Below, piece after piece: positions 1-7,408 of a stretch of 14,206 nt of DNA. This stretch comes from DATMRF01 sp035566435 (GTDB lineage: Bacteria; Verrucomicrobiota; Verrucomicrobiia; Limisphaerales; UBA8199), in the NCBI GenBank assembly GCA_035566435.1, contig DATMRF010000039.1:1-14206 (forward strand), written 5' to 3'. The translations under genes and the position numbers were made by a program. The notes under the pieces are model-generated. The model did not search any database. It saw only the letters and a list, made by a program, of their open reading frames with translations, and had not been told where the DNA came from. The number at the start of each line of letters is the position of its first letter. Position 1 is the first letter of the stretch.

Positions 1-55
1 ACACTTCCAATTCGATATCTCGTAAAGACCGAGCTGCTGGTTTATCCGAATTCAT
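1..55 (-). CDS. Possible 5' end of a divergent gene, cut by the window edge
   Basis: An ATG at 55-53 on the minus strand opens a frame with no stop to the window edge (MNSDKPAARSLRDIELEV). A purine-rich AGAAAGGA stretch lies just upstream, closer to the ATG than is usual for a ribosome binding site. I do not recognise the peptide. None of the three forward frames over the first 90 bases resembles the end of SufB or SufC, which is what one would expect if the suf operon continued to the left. Eighteen codons is too little to prove a gene. Confidence 0.3.
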   Translation of the reverse strand, partial: MNSDKPAARSLRDIELEV

Positions 56-234
56 ATTCCTTTCTACGGGTTAAGGTTCATGTTTCCGGATGAGGAACCG
101 TTTCACGCCTCGATTATGGTGGTAGTGTCAAGATGCGCTCCCGCCGTCCCTGGTCCTTCTCTTAGCCTTGCGCGAACCCTGGAGCCGTGGAACACTTACG
201 GGCTCTATTTGACGAGCGAGACCAGCAAGACAAC

Positions 235-240
235 GGTGGA
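235..240 (+). promoter_or_regulatory. Ribosome binding site deciding the sufD start
   Basis: GGTGGA sits three bases before the ATG at 244. The in-frame ATG at 187 has no comparable site, and SufD-like sequence begins only after 244. No convincing -35/-10 pair was found between 56 and 243. Confidence 0.55.
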
Positions 241-243
241 ATT

Positions 244-1602
244 ATGGTCCAGACGATGGAAAAAGCAGCGTTAGAGCAAAACGAGCAGCACCTGGAACGG
301 TTCGAGCGATTCGAAAGAGAGTCGAAGCAGCCGGCGTGGGTATTTCCCCTCCGCAAGGCCGGCATCGCGCGTTTCGCCGAGAGCGGCTTCCCGACGCTGC
401 AGGACGAGGACTGGCGCTTTACGAACGTCGCACCGCTCGTCAAGCTCCCGTTCAAACCGGTCTTCCAGTTCTCCCGCGACGGGTTGACGCGGGAAACCAT
501 CTCTCAATTTATTTTCGGCGCGCTGCCAGCGACCCGTCTGGTTTTTGTGGACGGGCATTTCGCTGCCGACCTTTCCAGCACAACACCACAGGCTGAAGGC
601 GCGACGGCTAAAAGCCTGGCAGCTGCGTTGACCCTGGATTCAGCGCTTGTCGAAAAGCATTTGGCGCGGCAATCGCCCGGCGGCACGGACGCGTTCATGT
701 CGCTGAACACTGCGTTTTTCCAGGACGGGGCCTTTATCCATGTCGCGGCCGGGAAAAAGGTCGAGACGCCCATTCACCTGCTGTTTGTCTCGACGGCGAA
801 GGAAACGGGGGCGACGACGCATCCGCGCAACCTGGTCATCGCCGAAAGAGGGAGCCGGGCGACGGTGCTGGAAAGCTATGTGAGCGTCGCCGACGGCGCG
901 TATTTCACCAACGCGGTGACGGAGCTCGTGCTGGAAGAGGGAGCGGCGCTCGAGCACTGCAAATTCCAGGACGAGAGCCGGAGCGCATTTCACATCGCGG
1001 CCATCCATGCACACCTGGGCCGCAGCTCCGACTTGATTTCGCATTCGATTGCGACCGGCGCGAAGCTTTCGCGCAACAATATCCGCACCGCGCTGGCAGG
1101 CGAAGGGGTCGAATGCGTGCTCAATGGGTTGTATCTGACGCGAGGCGATCAATTGGCGGACCATCACATGGTGGTTGAGCACGCGCAACCGCATTGCAAC
1201 AGCCACGAGTATTACAATGGCATCCTTGATGGCCGCTCGAAAGGCGTTTTCCACGGTCGCATCCTGGTCCGCCAGCCGGCGCAGAAAACCGACGCCAAGC
1301 AGACCAACAAGAACCTCCTGCTGTCCGAGGACGCGACGATTGATACCAAGCCGCAGTTGGAGATTTATGCCGACGACGTCAAGTGCACGCACGGTGCGAC
1401 GATTGGGCAATTGAATGAGGAATCCATCTTCTACTTGCGCGCGCGCGGGATCGGAAAGGATACGGCGCGACAGATGTTGATCCATGCGTTCGCGGGCGAG
1501 ATCATCGAGCGCATCCGCTACCTGCCTGCCCGGGAGGAACTGGACCGGCTGGTGTGGGAGAGGCTCGAGGCCAACCCGCATGTCGTAGAGATTAAAGAAT
1601 GA
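244..1602 (+). CDS. sufD: Fe-S cluster assembly protein SufD
   Basis: This is the SufD subunit of the SufBCD scaffold, which builds Fe-S clusters in the cytoplasm. From the ATG at 244 it has 452 residues, close to the usual family length; the open frame runs back to 187 but that extension lacks a ribosome site. The N-terminal helical part has the family segment PTLQDEDWRFT (residues 50-60). The rest is the SufBD beta-helix core, ending in a strongly conserved block with PQLEIYADDVKC followed by THGATIGQL, where Cys381 and His383 lie. In E. coli the SufD histidine at this site (His360) lies near the SufB cysteine needed for cluster formation. The gene leads a run of suf genes on the same strand. 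No sufB or sufC is visible, so its partners must be elsewhere or beyond the left edge. Confidence 0.93.
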   Translation: MVQTMEKAALEQNEQHLERFERFERESKQPAWVFPLRKAGIARFAESGFPTLQDEDWRFTNVAPLVKLPFKPVFQFSRDGLTRETISQFIFGALPATRLVFVDGHFAADLSSTTPQAEGATAKSLAAALTLDSALVEKHLARQSPGGTDAFMSLNTAFFQDGAFIHVAAGKKVETPIHLLFVSTAKETGATTHPRNLVIAERGSRATVLESYVSVADGAYFTNAVTELVLEEGAALEHCKFQDESRSAFHIAAIHAHLGRSSDLISHSIATGAKLSRNNIRTALAGEGVECVLNGLYLTRGDQLADHHMVVEHAQPHCNSHEYYNGILDGRSKGVFHGRILVRQPAQKTDAKQTNKNLLLSEDATIDTKPQLEIYADDVKCTHGATIGQLNEESIFYLRARGIGKDTARQMLIHAFAGEIIERIRYLPAREELDRLVWERLEANPHVVEIKE

Positions 1603-1687
1603 AGGCACGCACGAAAGGCGCCGAGCACACGAAGGCCACGCGCTCCAATTCTCGCGTCTTTGGTGGATTCCGTGGTTAAATGCGGCT
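1603..1687. repeat. Spacer with degenerate intergenic repeat sequence
   Basis: The 85 bases between sufD and sufU read, on the minus strand, as phrases such as AACCACGGAATCCACCAAAG followed by AGACGCGAGAA. They resemble the short repeat phrases in the spacer after 9250. Resemblance to spacer repeats of other Verrucomicrobia is from memory. No strong ribosome site for sufU is present here. Confidence 0.4.
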
Positions 1688-2146
1688 GTGTTCGACGATC
1701 TTAGCGAGCTCTATCAGGAGGTCATCCTGGACCATTGCAAACACCCGCGCAATTTCCATGAGCTGCCCGGGGCGAGCTGCTCGGCCCAAGGGCACAATCC
1801 GCTATGCGGCGACCAGTTGAAGCTATTCCTGGCGATGGAGGGAGAACGGATCCAGGACGTCAGTTTCCTGGGCTCCGGCTGCTGCATTTCCAAGGCCTCG
1901 GCGTCACTGCTGACCGAGAGCGTGAAGGGCAAGACGAAGGGAGAGGTGCAAAAAATGTTCGGCCAAGTCCACGAGATGGTCACCACGGGACGGGTGGCGG
2001 GAGAGGTGGGCAAACTGGCGGTGTTTGCCGGTGTCCACAAATTTCCGACGCGGGTCAAATGCGCGATCCTGTCGTGGCACGCATTGATGTCCGCGCTCAA
2101 GGGCGAAGGCGGCAAGGCGATAACAACCGAGACGGAGGATATGTGA
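1688..2146 (+). CDS. sufU: SufU-type sulfur acceptor / Fe-S assembly protein
   Basis: This is a SufU family protein of 152 residues. SufU proteins bind zinc and accept persulfide sulfur from the cysteine desulfurase SufS, stimulating it. The start is a GTG; the nearby ATG at 1680 is in another frame and the ribosome site is weak. The family landmarks are all present: the N-terminal LYQEVILDHCKHPRNF, Cys40 and Asp42 in NPLCGD, Cys65 in GSGCCISKASAS, and Cys125 in RVKCAIL. The segment around residues 98-118 (TGRVAGEVGKLAVFAGV) is the extra stretch that separates SufU from IscU. These four residues match the zinc ligands known in Bacillus SufU. Having sufS two genes downstream fits that partnership. 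Confidence 0.92.
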   Translation: MFDDLSELYQEVILDHCKHPRNFHELPGASCSAQGHNPLCGDQLKLFLAMEGERIQDVSFLGSGCCISKASASLLTESVKGKTKGEVQKMFGQVHEMVTTGRVAGEVGKLAVFAGVHKFPTRVKCAILSWHALMSALKGEGGKAITTETEDM

Positions 2147-2170
2147 ACCGTCTGACAGCGGTACGCAGGG

Positions 2171-2200
2171 GCGCAAAGAGGCAAAGACGCAAGGAGCAAG
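2171..2200 (+). repeat. 8-base tandem repeat between sufU and sufT
   Basis: Four degenerate units of eight bases follow one another: GCGCAAAG, AGGCAAAG, ACGCAAGG and AGCAAGAT (the last runs to 2202). The same CAAAG-rich wording recurs near 9293-9323 and 10316-10340. It interrupts an otherwise tight operon. An AT-rich TATATT lies just after it at 2207-2212, without a recognisable -35 box. Confidence 0.5.
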
Positions 2201-2225
2201 ATCGGCTATATTACCTTTTAAAATT

Positions 2226-2774
2226 ATGAACAGCAGCGACCCGATTACTCTTACACGCGACGTCGAGGTGGCCGTTATCCCGGTCGGCGAAAAGGTTACG
2301 CTCCAGAAAGGCGAGCAGGCCTATGTTACCCAATCGCTGGGCGGCAGCTATACCGTCGTTGTGAACGGCAACATGTTCCGAGTAGAGGGAAAAGATGCGG
2401 ATGCGCTGGGGCTGGAGCTGGCGGCCAAACCCGCCAGCAGCGGCGCGCCAGTGGGGCAGGAGCATCTCGAGAAGGAAATCTGGAACCAGTTGCGCTCGTG
2501 TTACGACCCGGAGATCCCGGTGAACATCGTGGACCTTGGGCTGATTTATGATTGCCATCTCGCGCCGCTGAGCCCGTCGAGCTACAAGGTGGATGTCAAG
2601 ATGACGCTGACCGCCCCCGGCTGCGGCATGGGCCCGATGCTGGCGCAGGATGTGCAAGGCAAGCTGCTGGGACTGGAAGGGGTCGATGACGTCGCCGTCG
2701 AGCTGGTCTGGGACCCGCCGTGGAACCAGGCAATGATGACGGAAGCGGCCAAGTTGCAACTGGGGTTGTTGTGA
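2226..2774 (+). CDS. sufT: Fe-S assembly protein SufT (MIP18/DUF59 family)
   Basis: SufT proteins are accessory Fe-S maturation factors that help deliver clusters to target enzymes; the mechanism is not settled. The 182-residue product has the SufT-specific N-terminal part (ITLTRDVEVAVIPVGEKVTL, then VTQSLGGSYTVVV and GKDADALGL). The MIP18 domain follows from about residue 82, with the hallmarks DPEIPVNIVDLGLIY, TAPGCGMGP (the conserved cysteine) and WDPPWN near the end. The ATG at 2226 gives the usual family start even though no Shine-Dalgarno site is visible. It lies six bases before sufS and is surely transcribed with it. Confidence 0.92.
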   Translation: MNSSDPITLTRDVEVAVIPVGEKVTLQKGEQAYVTQSLGGSYTVVVNGNMFRVEGKDADALGLELAAKPASSGAPVGQEHLEKEIWNQLRSCYDPEIPVNIVDLGLIYDCHLAPLSPSSYKVDVKMTLTAPGCGMGPMLAQDVQGKLLGLEGVDDVAVELVWDPPWNQAMMTEAAKLQLGLL

Positions 2775-2780
2775 GGAAAA

Positions 2781-4043
2781 ATGCCTGTTCAAACCGCCAT
2801 TCCTGAACCGGACAAAATGAACTGGTCGGCCTTGCGCGCTGATTTCCCGGTGCTCGACCAAAAGGTCCACGGCCAGCCGCTGATCTATTTTGACAACGCC
2901 GCGACGACGCAAAAGCCGCGGGCGATGCTCGAGGCGCTGCGCCGTTATTACGAGCGCGACAACGCCAACGTGCATCGGGGTATCCACGAGTTGAGTAATC
3001 GGGCGACCGCGGCTTTCGAGGCGGCGCGAGGCAGGGCGGCCCAATTCATCAACGCGCGCAGCGCCGACGAAATCGTTTTCACGCGCGGAACGACCGAGGG
3101 CATCAACCTGGTAGCGCAGGCCTGGGGCTCGAAATACATCAAGGCCGGGGACAAGATCCTGCTTACGGAGATGGAGCATCATAGCAACATCGTGCCGTGG
3201 CAATTGCTGGCGGAACGCACGGGGGCGAAACTGCTCTTCCTTCCCGTAACCGGCGATATCGGGCTGCTGGATTTGAGCCAGCTTGACGAGTGGCTCACCA
3301 AAGAGGTGAAGCTGTTCGCGATGACGCACATTTCGAATTCGCTGGGCACGATCAACCCCGTCGCCGAACTGTGCGCGCGGGCGCGCAAGCTGGGCATCAC
3401 GACACTGGTGGATGCGGCCCAGAGCGCGGGCCATCGGCCCTTGGACGTGCAGGACATCGGCTGTGATTTCCTGGCGTTCTCAGGCCACAAAATGTGCGGG
3501 CCGACCGGCATCGGCGTCCTTTATGGCCGCCAGGAGGTGCTCGATGCCACACCGCCTTACCAGGGCGGAGGCGAGATGATTCTCAGCGTCGAATTCCAAA
3601 AGAGCACGTGGAAACACGCTCCGCACAAGTTTGAGGCCGGCACACCGGACATTTCGGGCGCAGTCGGGTTGCATGCGGCGATGGACTACCTGGACAAGAT
3701 CGGCCGCGAGCGCATCGCGGCGCACGACCAGGAGTTGGGCGCGTATGCCTATGAAAAGCTGTCAGGGTTCAACGGCGGCATCCGGCTGTTTGGCCCGCAC
3801 ATCGGCCGGGCCGGGCTGGCGAGTTTCCTGTTGAAGGATGTGCATGCGCACGACTTGGTGACTGTGGCCGACCAGCGAGGGGTCGCCCTGCGGGGCGGGC
3901 ATCACTGCAACCAGCCGCTCATGCACAAGCTCGGTGTGGAATCCACCGCGCGCGCGAGTTTTTATTTCTACAATACGACGGCGGAAATCGACCGGTTCGT
4001 GGAAGTGCTGGGCGACATCCAGAAGTTCTTCGCCGCATGCTGA
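2781..4043 (+). CDS. sufS: Cysteine desulfurase SufS (class V aminotransferase, group II)
   Basis: SufS is a pyridoxal-phosphate enzyme that removes sulfur from cysteine as a protein-bound persulfide and passes it to SufU-type or SufE-type acceptors. The 420-residue sequence has every key element: the N-terminal YFDNAATTQKP, His133 in EMEHHSNIVPW, Asp211 and Gln214 in VDAAQSAGH, the cofactor lysine Lys237 in SGHKMCGPTGIG, and the persulfide cysteine Cys376 in RGGHHCNQPLM. The RxGHHC context is that of SufS/group II enzymes, not IscS. A GAGGA ribosome site overlaps the sufT stop. The last codons overlap the start of the next gene (ATGCTGA), which suggests translational coupling. Confidence 0.96.
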   Translation: MPVQTAIPEPDKMNWSALRADFPVLDQKVHGQPLIYFDNAATTQKPRAMLEALRRYYERDNANVHRGIHELSNRATAAFEAARGRAAQFINARSADEIVFTRGTTEGINLVAQAWGSKYIKAGDKILLTEMEHHSNIVPWQLLAERTGAKLLFLPVTGDIGLLDLSQLDEWLTKEVKLFAMTHISNSLGTINPVAELCARARKLGITTLVDAAQSAGHRPLDVQDIGCDFLAFSGHKMCGPTGIGVLYGRQEVLDATPPYQGGGEMILSVEFQKSTWKHAPHKFEAGTPDISGAVGLHAAMDYLDKIGRERIAAHDQELGAYAYEKLSGFNGGIRLFGPHIGRAGLASFLLKDVHAHDLVTVADQRGVALRGGHHCNQPLMHKLGVESTARASFYFYNTTAEIDRFVEVLGDIQKFFAAC

Positions 4044-4585
4044 CCCAGGACTCTGTCAGGCCGCGCTCGACGATGCGCGAGGTGCTCCAAGCGTACCCGG
4101 GGGCGCAACGGGCTCTGTTTCGCCGGTATCATATCGGCGGCTGCAGCAATTGCGCGTTTCAGCCGGACGAAACGCTCGAACAGGTCTGCCAGCGCAATGG
4201 CGGTCTAAGCGTGGATGCGGTTCTGGCACACCTCAAAACGAGTCACGAACAGGACGAGCAGATTTTCATCGAGCCGAACGCGCTCGCCGAGTGGCGCGCG
4301 CAAGAGCCGTCCCTGCGATTGGTAGATGTGCGCTCGCGGGAAGAATTCGAAGCGGTGCATATCGAAGGCTCAGTGCTGTTGTCCCAACCCGTCATGCGGG
4401 AGATTATGGCGGACGGCACCAACACGAGGCCGCTGGTCGTCATTGACCACCAAGGCCGACAGGGCTTGGACGCAGCCGCTTATTTCCTCGGGCATGGGTT
4501 GCAAAATGTGCGCTGCCTGCGCGGCGGCATCGATGCCTGGGCCAGGGCGGTGGAGCCGCGGATGCGGAGGTATCAGGTCGGTTGA
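4037..4585 (+). CDS. Two-domain protein: CxxC (DUF1858-like) plus rhodanese-like domain lacking the catalytic Cys
   Basis: The 182-residue product starts inside the sufS stop codon region. Residues 12-56 form a small helical domain ending in IGGCSNCAFQPDETLEQVCQ, with Cys36 and Cys39 as a CxxC pair. This resembles DUF1858 or ScdA N-terminal domains, which are linked to redox or metal-cluster proteins. Residues 80-182 look like a rhodanese: LVDVRSREEFEAVHIEGSV and a final LRGGIDAWA. At the active-site loop, where rhodaneses have a cysteine (as in YCHxGxRS), this protein has Asp137 in VVIDHQGRQG. It therefore probably cannot form the usual persulfide there. A role in binding or handing on sulfur or clusters next to SufS is inferred from position only. 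Confidence 0.8.
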   Translation: MLTQDSVRPRSTMREVLQAYPGAQRALFRRYHIGGCSNCAFQPDETLEQVCQRNGGLSVDAVLAHLKTSHEQDEQIFIEPNALAEWRAQEPSLRLVDVRSREEFEAVHIEGSVLLSQPVMREIMADGTNTRPLVVIDHQGRQGLDAAAYFLGHGLQNVRCLRGGIDAWARAVEPRMRRYQVG

Positions 4586-4629
4586 GGTGAGACATCGTTG
4601 AAACGTTAGAAGGATCGGAAAGCAAGAAC

Positions 4630-5139
4630 ATGAGCGAGGATTTGCAGAAGCGAATTGCGGAGGCGATGCGGAATCCACAGAACCTGGGAGAGCTGCCGGG
4701 CGCGGATGCGGTTGGGACGGTCGGTAATTCCGATTGCGGCGAGATGCTGCGGATGTGGGTGAAGTTCAAGGAACAAAACGGGAAGAAAGTGATCGACCGC
4801 GCGACATTTCAATCGTTCGGCTGCGAGACGGCGATCGCGGTGGCCAGCCTGGCGACCGAGTTGATTCGAGGGAAAACCGCCGAAGAGGCGCTGGCGTTGA
4901 AGACGGAGGAGCTGGCCGGCGAGCTCGGGCCGTTGCCTCCGATGAAGATTCATTGCGCCCAGCTCGTGGAAGGCGCGCTCAGGTCGGCGCTGGAGCCGGG
5001 CGCGGCAGATGGAAAGCCGGCGCAGCCGGCGGGCCCGGCGAGCGCGCCAACCCTGCTGGACGGCTTTAGCGCTCCGAAACCGGGTGGGGTAAAGCTTACC
5101 TTCCTGGAGCCTGACGAGCAGCCTCCAAACTCCTCGTAG
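4630..5139 (+). CDS. IscU/NifU-N-like scaffold protein, second U-type protein of the cluster
   Basis: This 169-residue protein matches the U-type scaffold fold distantly. It has an N-terminal LQKRIAEAMRNPQNLGELPG and three cysteines at the family positions: Cys36 in NSDCGEMLRM, Cys65 in FGCETAIAVAS and Cys109 in MKIHCAQL, with His108 beside the last. In IscU, Asp39 follows the first cysteine by two; here it is Glu38. The SufU insertion is absent, so it belongs nearer IscU/NifU-N than the SufU encoded upstream. Residues after about 124 are a proline- and alanine-rich tail not typical of IscU. It is the last gene of the suf run, 44 bases after its neighbour, and faces a convergent gene. A role as an additional scaffold or carrier is likely but unproven. 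Confidence 0.82.
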   Translation: MSEDLQKRIAEAMRNPQNLGELPGADAVGTVGNSDCGEMLRMWVKFKEQNGKKVIDRATFQSFGCETAIAVASLATELIRGKTAEEALALKTEELAGELGPLPPMKIHCAQLVEGALRSALEPGAADGKPAQPAGPASAPTLLDGFSAPKPGGVKLTFLEPDEQPPNSS

Positions 5140-5170
5140 AGGTGATATACCCTAGAGCGTGTCTTAGCAT

Positions 5171-5257
5171 TGTAGGAGACGACTTAAGGAGTCTCAAATC
5201 TTCAGTGCAAACCATGACCCCGCCAGAGAACAGAGACTCCTTACGTCGTCTCCTACA
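5171..5257. repeat. 25-base inverted repeat with 37-base loop
   Basis: The arms at 5171-5195 and 5233-5257 are complementary at 24 of 25 positions. The outer ends are TGTAGGAGACGAC and GTCGTCTCCTACA. Each arm also carries its own GAGAC...GTCTC inversion, so a branched structure is possible. It lies between convergent genes, but neither side has a T-run, so it is not a typical intrinsic terminator. A small non-autonomous palindromic repeat element is the better reading; no clear target duplication flanks it. Confidence 0.8.
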
Positions 5258-5299
5258 AAGAACGCGGATTTCCAAACGGCCTCTTGCACCTGGACGCGG

Positions 5300-5947
5300 C
5301 TAGCGTCGCCAGAACTGGAACTGCCACCAGCCGGTGAGGGCGAGCTCGTGATCGATGCCAAGGCGGTCGGACACAGTGTAGACGATAGTCCAGAACGCCT
5401 GGTTCGCCGGAGGTACGTACCAGAGGATGAGGATAAAGGACCACATGAACACATTGGCATTCGCCAGCAGCTTTTCGCTGAACTCCCGAGGCATCCACGG
5501 TGCCAATGCCTGAAAACCGTCCAAAGGCGGGATGGGCACCAGGTTGAAAAGGATGGCCGAGAGTTGCAACTGGATGAGGAATGCCAACGCCGGGCCGAAC
5601 CGCTCGTCAATGAGCCCAAGCCAAAAAGGCGCACAAAGGAGAAGGACCAGGAGGGCATTCATGAGCGGGCCGGCCAGCGACACGGCGGTGCGCCAGCCAC
5701 GCGAGCGCAGCAGGTGGTCATTGATATAGACCGCGCCGCCGGGAAGTCCGATGCCGCCAAGGAACAAAAAGACCAGCGGCATCACCAAACTATAAACCGG
5801 ATGGCTGTAGTGAACGGGGTTGAGGGTCAGGTAGCCCTTTTCCTTGACCGTGTGATCGCCGCCGTAATAGGCGACCAGGGCATGACCGAATTCATGGAGG
5901 CACACCGAGAAAACCCAGGCCGCCGTGACGAGCAGAAAAACTTCCAT
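5300..5947 (-). CDS. Site-2 protease family (M50) membrane metalloprotease
   Basis: This is a 215-residue integral membrane zinc protease of the M50 (site-2 protease) family. The zinc-binding HEFGH lies at residues 18-22 in the first transmembrane segment, and the third zinc ligand is Asp143 in NLVPIPPLDG. Other family marks are GYLTLNPVHYSHP (38-50) and LAGPLMN (91-97), and at least four hydrophobic segments are visible. There is no PDZ domain, so it is one of the short minimal forms. Its ATG is five bases after the tyrS stop, so the two genes are almost certainly co-transcribed. The substrate cannot be told from the sequence. Confidence 0.9.
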   Translation of the reverse strand: MEVFLLVTAAWVFSVCLHEFGHALVAYYGGDHTVKEKGYLTLNPVHYSHPVYSLVMPLVFLFLGGIGLPGGAVYINDHLLRSRGWRTAVSLAGPLMNALLVLLLCAPFWLGLIDERFGPALAFLIQLQLSAILFNLVPIPPLDGFQALAPWMPREFSEKLLANANVFMWSFILILWYVPPANQAFWTIVYTVSDRLGIDHELALTGWWQFQFWRR

Positions 5948-5952
5948 GGGCG

Positions 5953-7233
5953 TTACCTGGCGGTGACGACGACGTAGTTTTTCTTGCCTTTGCGCAGCAG
6001 CAGGTGTTTGCCGAAAAGCAAATCCTTGGCGGTAACCGTCCGCTGGAAGCCAGGTTCGCGGACGTTGTTGAGATACACGCCGCCACCTTCGATGTCCTTG
6101 CGCGCCTGGCCTTTCGATAGCGACAGGCCGCTGTGAACCAGTACTTCGACCAGCGCCTTGCCAGTACCGTCGAGCTGGTTCTTTTCGAGTTCCTTGGTAG
6201 GAACCTCGCCGACGATTTCATTGAAGGTTGTTTCGGAGACGCCGGCCAGTTCGCCGCCGAACAGGATATCGCTGGCGCGGATGGCCTCGGAGGTCGCACC
6301 CGGGCCGTGGACGAGGTCGGTGACTGCTTTCGCAAGCGCTTTGTGTGCGACGCGAGCGCCAGGGTTTTCAGCATGCTGCCTTTCAAGGGCTGCGATTTCT
6401 TCCTGGGTGAGAAATGTGAAAAACTTGAGGTAGCGGATAACGTCGCGGTCATCGGTACGGACCCAGTACTGGTAGAACTTGTAAACACTGGTCCGTGCAG
6501 GGTCGAGCCAGATGGCGCCTGAAACTGTCTTGCCGAATTTGCTGCCGTCGGCGTTGGTGATGAGGGGCTGGGTCAGGCCGAAAACGGTCCGGGCGAGTTT
6601 GCGGCGGGTTAAATCGATGCCGGCGGTGATATTGCCCCATTGGTCGCTGCCGCCAATCTGCAACTCGCAATTGTGATCGCGGCAGAGCACATAGAAATCG
6701 AAGGCCTGGAGCAACATGTAGCTGAACTCGGTGTAGCTGATTCCGGCCTCGCGGTCTTCCATGCGGGCCCGGACGCTTTCTTTGGCGACCATTTGATTAA
6801 CGGAGAAGTGCTTGCCGATGTCGCGGAGGAAATCGAGATAACTGACCGGCGCGGTCCAGGTGGCGTTATCGAGCAGGCGGGCGGGATTGGCAGATGTGTC
6901 GAAATCGAGCAGGCGGCAAAGCTGCGCCTTGAGTTTGACGATGTTGGCCGTCAGCGTTTCGCAGGTGAGCAACTGGCGCTCCTGGGCCTTGCCACTGGGA
7001 TCGCCAATGGAGCCGGTCGCGCCGCCGGCCAGCGGGATCGGGTGGTGGCCGAACAACTGGAAGCGGCGCAAGCCGAGCAGCGGCACGAGGTTGCCGATGT
7101 GGAGGCTGTCCGCACTGGGGTCAAAGCCGGCATAGACCGTCAGCGGGCCGGCGTTGACGCGTTTCACGAGCTCCGGCAGGTCGGTGCAATCTGCAACCAG
7201 CCCGCGCCATTGGAGCTCTTCCACGATATTCAT
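5953..7233 (-). CDS. tyrS: Tyrosyl-tRNA synthetase
   Basis: This cytoplasmic enzyme charges tRNA-Tyr with tyrosine. It is a class I synthetase of 426 residues, the normal bacterial size. The tyrosine pocket begins with VYAGFDPSADSLHIGN, giving Tyr34 and the HIGH-type motif at 45-48. ISYTEFSYMLLQAFDF and QIGGSDQWGNI follow in the catalytic core. The KMSKS-type loop is Lys232-Phe-Gly-Lys-Thr236, the KFGKT form also seen in E. coli TyrS. The C-terminal part from about residue 350 is an S4 RNA-binding domain (LVHSGLSLSKGQARKDIEGGGVYLNN). No purine-rich ribosome site is visible before the ATG. It appears to lead an operon with the M50 protease gene. I see no T-box leader in the 175 bases upstream. 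Confidence 0.97.
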   Translation of the reverse strand: MNIVEELQWRGLVADCTDLPELVKRVNAGPLTVYAGFDPSADSLHIGNLVPLLGLRRFQLFGHHPIPLAGGATGSIGDPSGKAQERQLLTCETLTANIVKLKAQLCRLLDFDTSANPARLLDNATWTAPVSYLDFLRDIGKHFSVNQMVAKESVRARMEDREAGISYTEFSYMLLQAFDFYVLCRDHNCELQIGGSDQWGNITAGIDLTRRKLARTVFGLTQPLITNADGSKFGKTVSGAIWLDPARTSVYKFYQYWVRTDDRDVIRYLKFFTFLTQEEIAALERQHAENPGARVAHKALAKAVTDLVHGPGATSEAIRASDILFGGELAGVSETTFNEIVGEVPTKELEKNQLDGTGKALVEVLVHSGLSLSKGQARKDIEGGGVYLNNVREPGFQRTVTAKDLLFGKHLLLRKGKKNYVVVTAR

Positions 7234-7408
7234 CGCGGGGGAGAATAGAGGGAGAGAAGGGGATTTCCAATGGGCAATTCAAAGTCGGTGAGATCCCGCA
7301 CACAGCGGCCTACCTGATCAATCAAACCAGCCAAGCGCAGTTCACCGGAACCAATCTGCCTGTGACGCCAGCCGCAGATTACCGAGCCCGCCTGCTCCAA
7401 TAGCTTAC

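Noticed and set aside
126..131. TTGACA on the minus strand as a -35 box for the divergent frame
   Set aside because: No acceptable -10 sequence lies at 16-18 bases.
640..1608. A 322-codon minus-strand open frame opposite sufD
   Set aside because: It is the shadow of a GC-rich coding gene; SufD on the other strand has all family motifs.
2211..3434. A 407-codon minus-strand open frame opposite sufT and sufS
   Set aside because: It spans two well-supported genes and has an arginine/histidine-rich shadow composition.
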